Source: Bacteroidota bacterium
Lineage (GTDB): Bacteria > Bacteroidota > Bacteroidia > Chitinophagales > Chitinophagaceae
DNA length: 59,369 nt
Direction: 5' to 3'
Assembly (NCBI GenBank): GCA_018267875.1
Contig: JAFDXP010000090.1
Coordinates: forward strand, 1-59,369
The translations under genes were made by a program, and so were the position numbers. Below the pieces are notes generated by a model. The model searched no databases. It worked only from the letters and a program-made list of their open reading frames with translations, and had not been told where the DNA came from. This document shows, in pieces, positions 26,999-34,677 of the stretch (its first letter is position 1; every line of letters starts with the position of its first letter).

Positions 26999-27014
26999 TT
27001 GTCAGGGTTCTCAT
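26931..27014 (-). CDS. Possible small hydrophobic peptide (27 residues)
   Basis: ATG at 27014, stop TAA at 26931-26933. The peptide starts MRTLTNLLAKVFAFTFLV and ends AAFIASLSA: a short charged start, then one hydrophobic helix, like an isolated signal peptide or small membrane protein. It begins 26 bases after the stop of the PEGA-like gene, on the same strand. It may be chance; nothing else supports it. Confidence 0.3.
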   Translation of the reverse strand: MRTLTNLLAKVFAFTFLVAAFIASLSA

Positions 27015-27040
27015 ATTCTGGGTATATTATGGGGGCATAA

Positions 27041-27715
27041 TTATTTTCCTAATCTACTTTGAAGTTCCGATACTACATTTTCAAAGCTGCGCAACAGCCT
27101 ATCCCATTGCCGGAAAGATTCATCTGCATTAGCAGAAGTACCGGCTGGAGCATATTCAGAAACTAATTTTGCTTTGTAGGTTAAAGGATCTGAAGAACCT
27201 GTTTTAATAATTAATCGAGTTCTAATAGTTGCAGCTTTAAAGTTTTTTACGACCCATGCCGTACACATGTAACCAGTAGTCTTATCTGTAACTTGTATTA
27301 CATCAAAGCTATTTGTTATTATTCTACTAATCAACTTCCAAGCTTCATCTTCACTATGGCTGGTTCGAATGTCTATATCTTGATTAGCCAGGTTAGTTAC
27401 ATATGAATTTTCAAAAGCATCATCCTTTTCCATCTTCATATAATCGGTTGAAGGTAAATCATGACTAACATCATTTATATAGTTTCTTTCTTGGGTAATA
27501 AAACCCACTCTTTCGGCACGTACATTTACAGAACTGGATGGTTCAACTTTAATTATAGTAGCACCTGTACCAACTAATTTCCCGTTTACATATAATTTAA
27601 CATCCGGGTCGGTGTTTATAGTAATTTTTTTCGTTCTAAGACGTGCCTTACAATCAGTTGGCATAAAGGAAAATGTTAGTAAGGCAATAATGGTAATTTT
27701 TAGTAGCTTTTTCAT
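27041..27715 (-). CDS. Exported protein with an N-terminal PEGA-like domain
   Basis: A 224-residue protein. Signal peptide at residues 1-23. Residues about 28-75 look like a PEGA-type beta domain (VKLYVNGKLVGTGATIIKVE), often found on surface or periplasmic proteins. The rest (from YMKMEKDDAF) is mixed alpha/beta with no recognised family. A near-consensus promoter box (TGTCTTTG, about 35 bases upstream) and, farther up, motif copy A lie before it, so it may belong to the proposed regulon of the kinase/regulator pair at 29-30.6 kb. Confidence 0.7.
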   Translation of the reverse strand: MKKLLKITIIALLTFSFMPTDCKARLRTKKITINTDPDVKLYVNGKLVGTGATIIKVEPSSSVNVRAERVGFITQERNYINDVSHDLPSTDYMKMEKDDAFENSYVTNLANQDIDIRTSHSEDEAWKLISRIITNSFDVIQVTDKTTGYMCTAWVVKNFKAATIRTRLIIKTGSSDPLTYKAKLVSEYAPAGTSANADESFRQWDRLLRSFENVVSELQSRLGK

Positions 27716-27769
27716 GTTACATCATTAATTTATGTTGCAAAGACAATTCAATTCATTGAAAATTTTTAC

Positions 27770-27828
27770 GTGAAAAATACCATTTCTATATTGTTAAAAA
27801 CACTTGATAAAAAGGGTGTTTTTACGGG
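27770..27828. promoter_or_regulatory. Operator-like motif, copy A
   Basis: Contains GTGAAAAATACC (27770-27781) and AAAAAGGGTGTTTTTACGGG (27809-27828). The second block recurs as copies B, C and D (28382, 28335, 59344). It is 55-110 bases upstream of the PEGA-like gene and just past the end of the interrupted gene. Confidence 0.5.
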
Positions 27829-27869
27829 TTCTAAAAAGCAAAGTTTGACAATTCTTCTTTTAAGATAGG

Positions 27870-28271
27870 TTATCTCTTAGTAATAGTAGGCTCAGGCTTC
27901 CACATAGTTGGCTTCTCAATCAAATTTTCATATTTTACATTTGGTGAGAAAACAATGTTTTCATTCATATCTACTTGGCGAACCCTAAATATGCCCGTTG
28001 TGTATTGAGAAATAGAAAAATAGTAAGTGCGTGGTAACATGGTATTTCCAACTGAGTTCATTCGATCAACAATTTCAAATTCACCATTTGATTGGCTTTG
28101 TTCTAACAAATAATAGAGTATATTTTTTTCAGAATTAACTTTGAATTGTAACCGATTTTGGTTAATACTAGTAATAGCAACTGTGTTTTTTTGCGCTACT
28201 GTTTTAAAAGCCATGCAAACAAAACATATTATTACAAGAATTACGTTTGAAAATTTTTAAGAGTGATTCAT
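27870..28271 (-). pseudogene. Small secreted-protein gene interrupted by a stop codon in its signal peptide
   Basis: The frame from ATG 28271 reads MNHS, then TAA (28257-28259), then KFSNVILVIICFVCMAFKTV and AQ, a typical signal peptide. It continues as an open frame of about 115 residues with DRMNSVGNTMLPRTYYFSI and FRVRQVDMNENI, a short beta-rich domain like those in Bacteroidota extracellular proteins. Translation from the later ATG (28214) would lose the signal peptide. There is no ATG, GTG or TTG between the stop and the hydrophobic core. So it is either a recent nonsense mutation, stop read-through, or a sequence error. Motif copies B and C lie just upstream. Confidence 0.6.
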
Positions 28272-28334
28272 AAAATTGATTTTTAACTGTTATATTGATT
28301 GGTGCAAAGAAACAACAGAGTTTTGTTTAGCTCT

Positions 28335-28356
28335 CCCGCAAAAAACACCTTTTTAA
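28335..28356. promoter_or_regulatory. Operator-like motif, copy C
   Basis: CCCGCAAAAAACACC followed by TTTTTAA on the plus strand, i.e. copies A and B in the opposite orientation. It sits between the divergent starts at 28271 and 28487. Confidence 0.5.
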
Positions 28357-28381
28357 GGTTATAGACTGCGTAATTTTTTAT

Positions 28382-28417
28382 GTGAAAAATCCCACATTAA
28401 AAGGGTGTTTTCACGGG
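28382..28417. promoter_or_regulatory. Operator-like motif, copy B, with inverted half-sites
   Basis: GTGAAAAATCCC (28382-28393) and GGGTGTTTTCAC (28403-28414) are imperfect inverted half-sites, followed by GGG. The block AAAAGGGTGTTTTCACGGG matches copy A in 17 of 19 positions by eye. It lies about 25 bases upstream of a near-consensus -7 box (TAATATTG, near 28440) of the membrane-protein gene at 28487, a normal place for an activator site. Confidence 0.55.
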
Positions 28418-28486
28418 TGATATTTTCTTTAAAGTGATTGTAATATTGCAGTCAATCCTAAAATCACTATTAAAAAATCAATAACT

Positions 28487-29077
28487 ATGGAGCTTTCTTA
28501 TATAAATATTGGCTTACTTACAGCTGCGACTACATTTGGGCTGGCTCGTTTTTGGGAAATTAGTGATGCCGCAAAACTGTTTGTTTTATTAGTAGCATTG
28601 GCATTAGTTGAAAATGGGTTATCACTTTATAATCAATTAACTAAAATGGATGGAATCATAATTTCTCACGTTTTCTTACTAATTGAAGGTGTTTTGATGG
28701 CTACGGTATTTTTGAATACGTTTGATATAAAACCTAAGAGGAATTTAATAACATTTAGTATTTTTGGTTGGATAATTCTTTGCATTTTCTGTGCTTTTCA
28801 AAATAAAAACTCAAATTTATCATGCATAGCAGCTTTATGCTATACAATTGCATTATCAGCATTTTCCATACATATTGGGGTTGGTTATTTAAAATACCAC
28901 GTTCAGCGTAACATACTCATGCAAGTTATGTTTATTATTTTAATAGCAGCAATATATAGTATGATTTTTCTCCAAGACCTAAATTCACAAATTAAATGGA
29001 TTCAAATTATCTGCTATGGGATATTTGGCAGTATTCTTTATATAAATAGAAAGAATACAAATACCCTTTCTGCTTAA
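28487..29077 (+). CDS. Multi-pass membrane protein of unknown function
   Basis: A 196-residue protein with about six or seven hydrophobic helices and very short loops. No enzymatic motif. It lies just upstream of the kinase-like/regulator pair, on the same strand, with a 228-base gap. A partner sensing role for the kinase-like protein, which has no membrane segment of its own, is possible but only inferred from position. Confidence 0.7.
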   Translation: MELSYINIGLLTAATTFGLARFWEISDAAKLFVLLVALALVENGLSLYNQLTKMDGIIISHVFLLIEGVLMATVFLNTFDIKPKRNLITFSIFGWIILCIFCAFQNKNSNLSCIAALCYTIALSAFSIHIGVGYLKYHVQRNILMQVMFIILIAAIYSMIFLQDLNSQIKWIQIICYGIFGSILYINRKNTNTLSA

Positions 29078-29119
29078 AAAAAATTAAACTGCACTTACAC
29101 AAACTGCATATATAATTCT

Positions 29120-29185
29120 ATGGTTATGGTTAGCATCATTTTCATACTGCTTTTATCGTTTAGATTGGTAGAATACTTGGCATAA
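29120..29185 (+). CDS. Possible hydrophobic micropeptide (21 residues)
   Basis: ATG at 29120, TAA at 29183-29185, encoding MVMVSIIFILLLSFRLVEYL plus A. One hydrophobic segment, in the gap between the membrane protein and the kinase-like gene. It may be chance in AT-rich DNA. Confidence 0.15.
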   Translation: MVMVSIIFILLLSFRLVEYLA

Positions 29186-29305
29186 AAGACAATACATTCA
29201 TCAAAAAGCAAAGTAAACAAACAGTCTTCATCCCTAATTCGCCAATAAAGAACCATATCAGTTAGCCAAACTTCAAAAGGCTACTTATAACCAATTTGAC
29301 ATATC

Positions 29306-29929
29306 GTGATTTCAGACTTTGAACTACAGCAAATACAAATAGAAATACAAGATCGCTCCTTTCAAACCTATGCAAATGTGGTACATGACATAGTTGGACC
29401 TGCACTGACACTATGCAAATTGCACTTGCACGAAATGGAAAGATTAGAGAACAACCAAGAAATAAAACCCCTTATTGACCAAAGTCAAGAATTGCTCACA
29501 CAAGCAATATCTAACCTTAGAAGTATTGTTCACTCTCCTGGTGGAGAAAATATTCAAAGAATGGGGCTTGATGCGGCATTAAACCTTGAATGCTTAGCAA
29601 TAAATCGGCAAAACAACTGTCGTGTACATTATTCCAGCTTAGGGGAAATATATTCATTTCGGGATTCAGAAATTCTTCTTATCTTTCGAGTTGTTCAACA
29701 ATACTTGATTGCTATTATTGAAACACAACAAACACGGGATATTGATTTATTACTAGAAAGCAACACCACTCTACTGTCTATTAAAATTGGTTTTGATGGA
29801 ATTATAATAGTACCGATGAAAACAATTGATCAAGCTCAATTACGTGTCAAATTACTTTCCGGTAAAATCGCTTTATCAACTAACGAAACTAAACATTTAA
29901 TCACAATTGATATTCCAATTCCTCAATGA
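29306..29929 (+). CDS. Degenerate NarL-type histidine-kinase-like protein
   Basis: A 207-residue cytoplasmic protein. Residues 20-50 (VVHDIVGPALTLCKLHLHEM) resemble the HisKA_3 phosphoacceptor helix, with His27 followed by Asp. The later region should be the ATPase domain, but the N box (NxxKH) is not recognisable and no DxGxG or GxGxxG motif is present. It is thus probably a phosphotransfer or regulatory protein rather than an active kinase. The only in-frame start is GTG at 29306 (TGA at 29297). Its stop overlaps the start of the response regulator (ATGA at 29926-29929), so the two are translationally coupled. Confidence 0.7.
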   Translation: MISDFELQQIQIEIQDRSFQTYANVVHDIVGPALTLCKLHLHEMERLENNQEIKPLIDQSQELLTQAISNLRSIVHSPGGENIQRMGLDAALNLECLAINRQNNCRVHYSSLGEIYSFRDSEILLIFRVVQQYLIAIIETQQTRDIDLLLESNTTLLSIKIGFDGIIIVPMKTIDQAQLRVKLLSGKIALSTNETKHLITIDIPIPQ

Positions 29930-30576
29930 AGTCATCTTTACCCATAAGACTTGCCATTGCCGATGACCACACCATTCTCAGGCAAGGTTTGCGACAAGTA
30001 TTTCATCATTTTGAAGACATCAATGTGGTAATGGAAGCTGCTAATGGTGCAGAATTAATTGAAAAGCTTAGCCAAACTTCAGAATTACCCCATGTTGTTA
30101 TTATGGATATCAATATGCCGGTGATGGACGGATTTGATACCGCTGCACATTTAAAACAACATTGGAGTGAAATAAAAATTTTGGCTCTCTCCATGCATGA
30201 TCATGAAGAGGTCATCATAAAAATGCTACGCTGTGGGGCTCATGGTTATTTGCTAAAAGACACTGATCCGAAAGATCTTCATGCTGCTGTACATCATTTG
30301 CGTGAACATGAGTTCTATTGTTCCGATTTAATAACCGGAAGACTGCTTCATCGAATGCAGCATCCCGAAGAGGAGCCAATCAAATTGACAGAGCGAGAAA
30401 TGGAATTTTTGATGCACAGTTGTTCTGAACTTACCTATCGCGAAATTGCCGAAAAAATGTTTGTTAGTCCACGAACCGTAGATGGCTATCGCGAAAATCT
30501 TTTTGACAAACTGAAAATTACAACCCGAGTAGGGTTAGCCATTTTTGCTATTAAATCAGGCTTGGTAAAACTGTAA
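29926..30576 (+). CDS. NarL/FixJ-family response regulator
   Basis: A 216-residue DNA-binding regulator. Receiver domain at residues 6-125 with the acidic pair DD (13-14), phosphoacceptor Asp61 (VVIMDINMP), and Lys in LLKDTDP. LuxR-type HTH from about 150 (LTEREMEFL then ELTYREIAEKMFVSPRTVDG). It is coupled to the kinase-like gene by a 4-base overlap. The nearby repeated motif (27.8-28.4 kb) is the best candidate for its binding site. Its own 3' end is 3 bases from the convergent ychF. Confidence 0.93.
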   Translation: MKSSLPIRLAIADDHTILRQGLRQVFHHFEDINVVMEAANGAELIEKLSQTSELPHVVIMDINMPVMDGFDTAAHLKQHWSEIKILALSMHDHEEVIIKMLRCGAHGYLLKDTDPKDLHAAVHHLREHEFYCSDLITGRLLHRMQHPEEEPIKLTEREMEFLMHSCSELTYREIAEKMFVSPRTVDGYRENLFDKLKITTRVGLAIFAIKSGLVKL

Positions 30577-30579
30577 ACA

Positions 30580-31677
30580 CTATACGTTAAAGCGGAAGTG
30601 CATGACATCTCCATCCTGAACTAAGTATTCCTTTCCTTCAATACGCAACTTACCATTATCTCGGCAGGCAGCTTCTGATTTGTACTGCACATAATCATTA
30701 TAGCCAATTACCTCTGCTTTGATAAACCCTTTTTCAAAATCAGTATGAATTACACTGGCTGCTTGCGGGGCTTTCCAGCCTTTATGAATTGTCCATGCGC
30801 GAACCTCTTGCACTCCTGCTGTGAAATAGGTTATTAGGTGCAACAGATTATAGGCAGCCCGTATCAATCTGTTTAAGCCCGGTTCTGTCAAACCATATTC
30901 ACTCAAAAACAATTGCTTGTCCTCTTCTTGTTCCATTTCAGAAATCTGTGCCTCTATGGAATTATTCATTACTATCACCTCTGCACCTTCTTCTGTAGCA
31001 GCTTTTGACAATGCTTCTGAAAAATTATTGCCGGTGTGAATGCCGCTTTCATCTACATTAGCCACATACAGAACCGGCTTTTCTGTCAATAAGAACAAGT
31101 CTGCAATTGCTTCCCTATCCTCTCCTTCTAATTGCAACCCTCTAATATTTTTTCCTTGAGAAAGATGCTCCTGACAACGTACCAGCACATCATATACGCG
31201 CTTTGCCTTGGGGTCGTTTTTAGCAATCTTTTCATAACGGCTCATCTTTTTTTCTACGCTATCAAGGTCTTTCAATTGCAGCTCTGTGTCTATAATTTCC
31301 TTATCGGCAATAGGATTGATAGCCCCTTCTTCACGTAAGATATTTTCGTCTTCAAAACAACGAATAACATGAACGATGGCATCTACTTCTCTAATATTTG
31401 CTAAAAATTTATTGCCCAAACCTTCACCTTTGCTCGCACCTTTCACCAAGCCTGCAATATCCACAAACTCAATGGTTGTTGGCAAAATACGTTGTGGCTG
31501 AACCAATTCAGCCAATTTATTTAGTCGTTCATCCGGCACATCTACTTGCCCTACATTGGGTTCTATCGTACAAAAACGATAATTTGATGCTTGTGCTTTG
31601 GCACTATTGCTTACTGCATTAAAAAGCGTTGACTTACCGACGTTCGGAAGCCCGACAATACCTACTTGTAAAGCCAT
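30580..31677 (-). CDS. ychF: Redox-regulated ATPase YchF (OLA1 family)
   Basis: A 365-residue P-loop NTPase of the Obg superfamily. G1 is [13 protein letters not shown]; the switch region [14 protein letters not shown] and G3 [14 protein letters not shown] follow; a C-terminal TGS domain ([20 protein letters not shown]) is present. Members prefer ATP to GTP and bind ribosomes (family knowledge). Monocistronic. Confidence 0.96.
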   Translation of the reverse strand: MALQVGIVGLPNVGKSTLFNAVSNSAKAQASNYRFCTIEPNVGQVDVPDERLNKLAELVQPQRILPTTIEFVDIAGLVKGASKGEGLGNKFLANIREVDAIVHVIRCFEDENILREEGAINPIADKEIIDTELQLKDLDSVEKKMSRYEKIAKNDPKAKRVYDVLVRCQEHLSQGKNIRGLQLEGEDREAIADLFLLTEKPVLYVANVDESGIHTGNNFSEALSKAATEEGAEVIVMNNSIEAQISEMEQEEDKQLFLSEYGLTEPGLNRLIRAAYNLLHLITYFTAGVQEVRAWTIHKGWKAPQAASVIHTDFEKGFIKAEVIGYNDYVQYKSEAACRDNGKLRIEGKEYLVQDGDVMHFRFNV

Positions 31678-31765
31678 TGTTTGATATGAAATTCAGGTTG
31701 CAAGCAGTGGATTTTTGTCCACTGCAAATATTACTAACTATTAAAACTATTGATCGGCAAGAATT

Positions 31766-31939
31766 CTATTCACCTACTTTATTATCATTTGATTTTGACC
31801 CTAAAAAGTTGTCAACCATGCCTTGCATCATGGGCGGCAATTGCGATTGGATGTATGTTTTGATTACTTCCAACGACTTTTCAGCCTGATCTTGTGTCAG
31901 TCCTGCTTTATTGATTAATTCGTTTATTATCTCCTGCAT
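31766..31939 (-). CDS. Small helical protein (57 residues)
   Basis: ATG at 31939, TAG at 31766-31768. The peptide begins MQEIINELINKAGLTQDQ and continues AEKSLEVIKTYIQSQLPP: two amphipathic helices, then MMQGMVDNFLG and a polar tail. The pattern (helix, GLTQDQAEKSLE, helix ending LPPMM) resembles small Bacteroidota proteins of unknown role. It lies between clpX and ychF on their strand. Codon use and the clear start and stop support a real gene. Confidence 0.7.
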   Translation of the reverse strand: MQEIINELINKAGLTQDQAEKSLEVIKTYIQSQLPPMMQGMVDNFLGSKSNDNKVGE

Positions 31940-31969
31940 GGATTTTGATTTATTATTTTTTGTGAGGGA

Positions 31970-33223
31970 CTAAGCAGCTTTTAAGTAATCTAATTTGGAA
32001 TGTTCCAACATTTGACGAGCATATTTCTCTGTGAGGCGAAAAACACCTTCTTTTTGCTCTTGTGACGGAATATCAAACATGGCATCTGTCAGAATCATTT
32101 CACAGATTGCCCTCAATCCACGACCGCCTAACTTGTATTGAACTGCCTTGCTAACCATATAATCTAAGGCGGCATCTTCTACTTCCAATTTCACCCCTTC
32201 ATACTCAAACAACTTATTGTATTGCTTGATGAGTGCATTTTTAGGTTCTGTAAGAATACGTTTTAAAGCAGAGGGATCGAGTGGATTTAGGTAAGTAACA
32301 ATAGGTAGGCGACCTAAAAGCTCTGGAATTAAACCAAAAGTGCGAAGGTCTTGCGCATTGACATATTGCAATAAGTTTGCCCGATCTAATTCCTTTGTTG
32401 ATTTAATGGCATTGTATCCGATTGCAGAAGTCTGTACACGCCTTGCAATCATTTTATCAATCCCTTCAAAAGCACCCCCGCAAATGAACAGAATATTTTG
32501 AGTATTTACTTTTACCATTTTTTGTTCCGGATGCTTTCTTCCTCCTTGTGGTGGCACTAACACCTCGGACCCTTCTAACAGTTTAAGCATAGCTTGTTGT
32601 ACCCCTTCTCCACTTACATCTCTTGTAATGGATGGATTATCACTCTTTCTGCCAATTTTATCAATTTCATCAATATAAACAATGCCTCGTTCTGCTGCTG
32701 CTACATCAAAGTTGCTAGCTTGCAACAGACGTGACAAAATGCTTTCTACATCTTCACCTACATAGCCTGCTTCCGTGAAAACAGTTGCATCTACTATGGC
32801 AAATGGCACTTGAAGTAATCGAGCAATAGACTTTGCCAGCAAGGTTTTTCCAGTACCTGTTTCACCTACCATAATGATGTTTGACTTTTCAATCTCTACA
32901 TCATCTACCGGTTGCATTGTCAATCGCTTATAGTGGTTATAGATGGCTACCGACAATATCTTTTTGGCATCATCTTGCCCAATTACATACTGGTCTAAAA
33001 ATTCCTTAATTTCTTTGGGTTTATGAATTTTGTGTTGTTTCAGGTCAACCTGTACATCCTTTAGATTATTTTTAATCCCATCGCCTGATGCTTCCTGCAA
33101 TAAATAATGTGCGTTTTCAATACATTGATCGCAAATATTGCCTTTCATTCCGGTGAATAGAATATTTACATCACTCTCCTGTCTGTCGCAAAAAGAACAT
33201 TTTCGTCCCGTAGCCTTTGCCAT
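31970..33223 (-). CDS. clpX: ATP-dependent Clp protease ATP-binding subunit ClpX
   Basis: A 417-residue AAA+ unfoldase that feeds ClpP. The N-terminal zinc-binding domain has four cysteines (CSFC and CDQC). Walker A is GETGTGKT, Walker B is [11 protein letters not shown], the pore loop is GYVGEDVE, and sensor II ([10 protein letters not shown]) is present. clpP is not adjacent in this window. Promoter box at 33253-33260. Confidence 0.97.
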   Translation of the reverse strand: MAKATGRKCSFCDRQESDVNILFTGMKGNICDQCIENAHYLLQEASGDGIKNNLKDVQVDLKQHKIHKPKEIKEFLDQYVIGQDDAKKILSVAIYNHYKRLTMQPVDDVEIEKSNIIMVGETGTGKTLLAKSIARLLQVPFAIVDATVFTEAGYVGEDVESILSRLLQASNFDVAAAERGIVYIDEIDKIGRKSDNPSITRDVSGEGVQQAMLKLLEGSEVLVPPQGGRKHPEQKMVKVNTQNILFICGGAFEGIDKMIARRVQTSAIGYNAIKSTKELDRANLLQYVNAQDLRTFGLIPELLGRLPIVTYLNPLDPSALKRILTEPKNALIKQYNKLFEYEGVKLEVEDAALDYMVSKAVQYKLGGRGLRAICEMILTDAMFDIPSQEQKEGVFRLTEKYARQMLEHSKLDYLKAA

Positions 33224-33252
33224 TAGTTAAGTTGTGTTATTTTTTAAGGCTG

Positions 33253-33260
33253 CAAAGGTA
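33253..33260 (-). promoter_or_regulatory. Promoter -7 box for clpX
   Basis: TACCTTTG on the minus strand, an exact TAnnTTTG match, 29 bases before the clpX ATG; leader about 23 bases. Confidence 0.5.
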
Positions 33261-33345
33261 CAACAATTACATAAGCCTATTTACATCGTAATGAATAAGG
33301 TCATCTGCATCAAAAACCATTTGTTTATCTGTAACTTTACCTAAC

Positions 33346-34197
33346 ATGAAAATAGGGTTAGCTATACTATGGTTGATGTTTTTGCCGATGGTTGTTTTTG
33401 GCGATCGGATTTACACAAGTTTTGAAGATGCCCTTTCAGAAAAAATATTAGTACACAAAATCAAGATTACTTATCAATATTTAGATTCACTCCCCGATAT
33501 TTTTGATCATTTTCCCAATTTGGAAGAAATCAATTTCAGCAACAATCGTTTAAGTTCTTTACCAGCCTCGCTATTTCGTTGTAAAAAATTACGAATTTTA
33601 AACTTGCAAAAAAACAAGTTTGAGCAACTGCCCGATGAATTGCATCACCTATCAAATCTACAAGAATTATCTCTTTCCTACAATAAATTACAATCTTTAC
33701 CAGATTCTATCGGCAAACTAAAAAGACTCACACAGCTTGGTCTGAAGCAAAACCAATTAACTGCTTTACCGTCCAGCATCGGCTGGTTGACTCGCTTAGA
33801 AAAACTAACCGTTTCCTACAATAATCTTACAGAACTACCGCCCACTTTTTCCCAACTTCGTTCCTTACAGTTTCTGGATTTGTCCAATAATTATTTAGAA
33901 TGGCTACCTAATGATTTTGGAATGCTCATCAAGCTCCAGTATCTATACTTGAATAGAAACAGATTGAAGTTTATTCCTGAGTCGATCGGTAATTGTCAAT
34001 TACTTCAAGAATTAGATGTTAGTTTTTGCGGAGTATTGCAACTGCCCTCTACACTAAGTAATATTCAAAAGTTAGACTATGTATATGTAGATCGTCGAAC
34101 AGTTGTGTTTTATCCTGATCCGCGAAACAGATTTAGACAACACATCATAGAAGTGGATGCCGGCGAAATTAATTATCGCCCTTCTCAATCTTTTTAA
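33346..34197 (+). CDS. Exported leucine-rich repeat protein
   Basis: A 283-residue protein with a signal peptide (residues 1-19, MKIGLAILWLMFLPMVVFG) and about eight leucine-rich repeats of 23 residues each (for example LQELSLSYNKLQSLPDSIGK). The consensus LxxLxLxxNxLxxLPxxIGxL is the ROCO/Shoc2-like bacterial type. It probably mediates protein binding in the periplasm or on the surface; partner unknown. A near-consensus -7 box (TAACTTTA, 33332-33339) lies 6 bases before the ATG. The stop overlaps the stop of the convergent DUF4440-like gene. Confidence 0.9.
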   Translation: MKIGLAILWLMFLPMVVFGDRIYTSFEDALSEKILVHKIKITYQYLDSLPDIFDHFPNLEEINFSNNRLSSLPASLFRCKKLRILNLQKNKFEQLPDELHHLSNLQELSLSYNKLQSLPDSIGKLKRLTQLGLKQNQLTALPSSIGWLTRLEKLTVSYNNLTELPPTFSQLRSLQFLDLSNNYLEWLPNDFGMLIKLQYLYLNRNRLKFIPESIGNCQLLQELDVSFCGVLQLPSTLSNIQKLDYVYVDRRTVVFYPDPRNRFRQHIIEVDAGEINYRPSQSF

Positions 34198-34622
34198 GAA
34201 CTATGGTCTGCTACTATGCGCCATTTTCCTAACATTTTTTTAAATAACAAAGAAAAAGCACCTTGAAGATTTCCAGCTTTTCGTGTTAAATGCCATTGGC
34301 CTATCACAAAATAATAATCTTTAGACAACCGTCGAAATGATAGCGCGCTAAAACTTAATTGTCCCATCTTTTCCTGATCGGGATAAGATCTTTTGTAACG
34401 TTGTAAGGTAGAATCAAAACCAAAGGTGGCACCACTCTTACCAATAAACACAAGGCTATCATTTTGCCAATATCCATCGTTCATATACCCAATAATGTCG
34501 CCTGCATTCCAAGCACTTACTTGTGTTTGAAGCACTTTATTGATGGCAGACTCATCTGCTTGTTGAGCATTAGCTTGAAAAAACACAATACAAAAAGCAA
34601 AAACAAAAACACGGAAGAGCAT
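34194..34622 (-). CDS. Exported SnoaL/DUF4440-like protein
   Basis: A 142-residue protein with a signal peptide (residues 1-19, ending ANAQ) and an NTF2-like domain: VLQTQVSAWNAGDIIGYM at the start, YYFVIGQWHLTR in the middle and KWRIVADHSS at the end. This fold forms a small cone-shaped cavity; members serve varied roles, so function is unassigned. Tail-to-tail with the LRR gene (4-base overlap). Confidence 0.8.
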   Translation of the reverse strand: MLFRVFVFAFCIVFFQANAQQADESAINKVLQTQVSAWNAGDIIGYMNDGYWQNDSLVFIGKSGATFGFDSTLQRYKRSYPDQEKMGQLSFSALSFRRLSKDYYFVIGQWHLTRKAGNLQGAFSLLFKKMLGKWRIVADHSS

Positions 34623-34662
34623 TTTGAATTCTATTGAAAAATGTAATTAAACAGTAGCCGAT

Positions 34663-34670
34663 TATCTTTG
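34663..34670 (+). promoter_or_regulatory. Promoter -7 box for glyS (leaderless-type)
   Basis: TATCTTTG, an exact TAnnTTTG match, 7 bases before the glyS ATG; transcription likely starts at the initiation codon. Confidence 0.55.
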
Positions 34671-34677
34671 CGCCGTT

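Noticed and set aside
26950..27132. Plus-strand 60-codon frame
   Set aside because: It overlaps the antisense of the PEGA-like gene end and the inverted repeat; no start signal or known domain.
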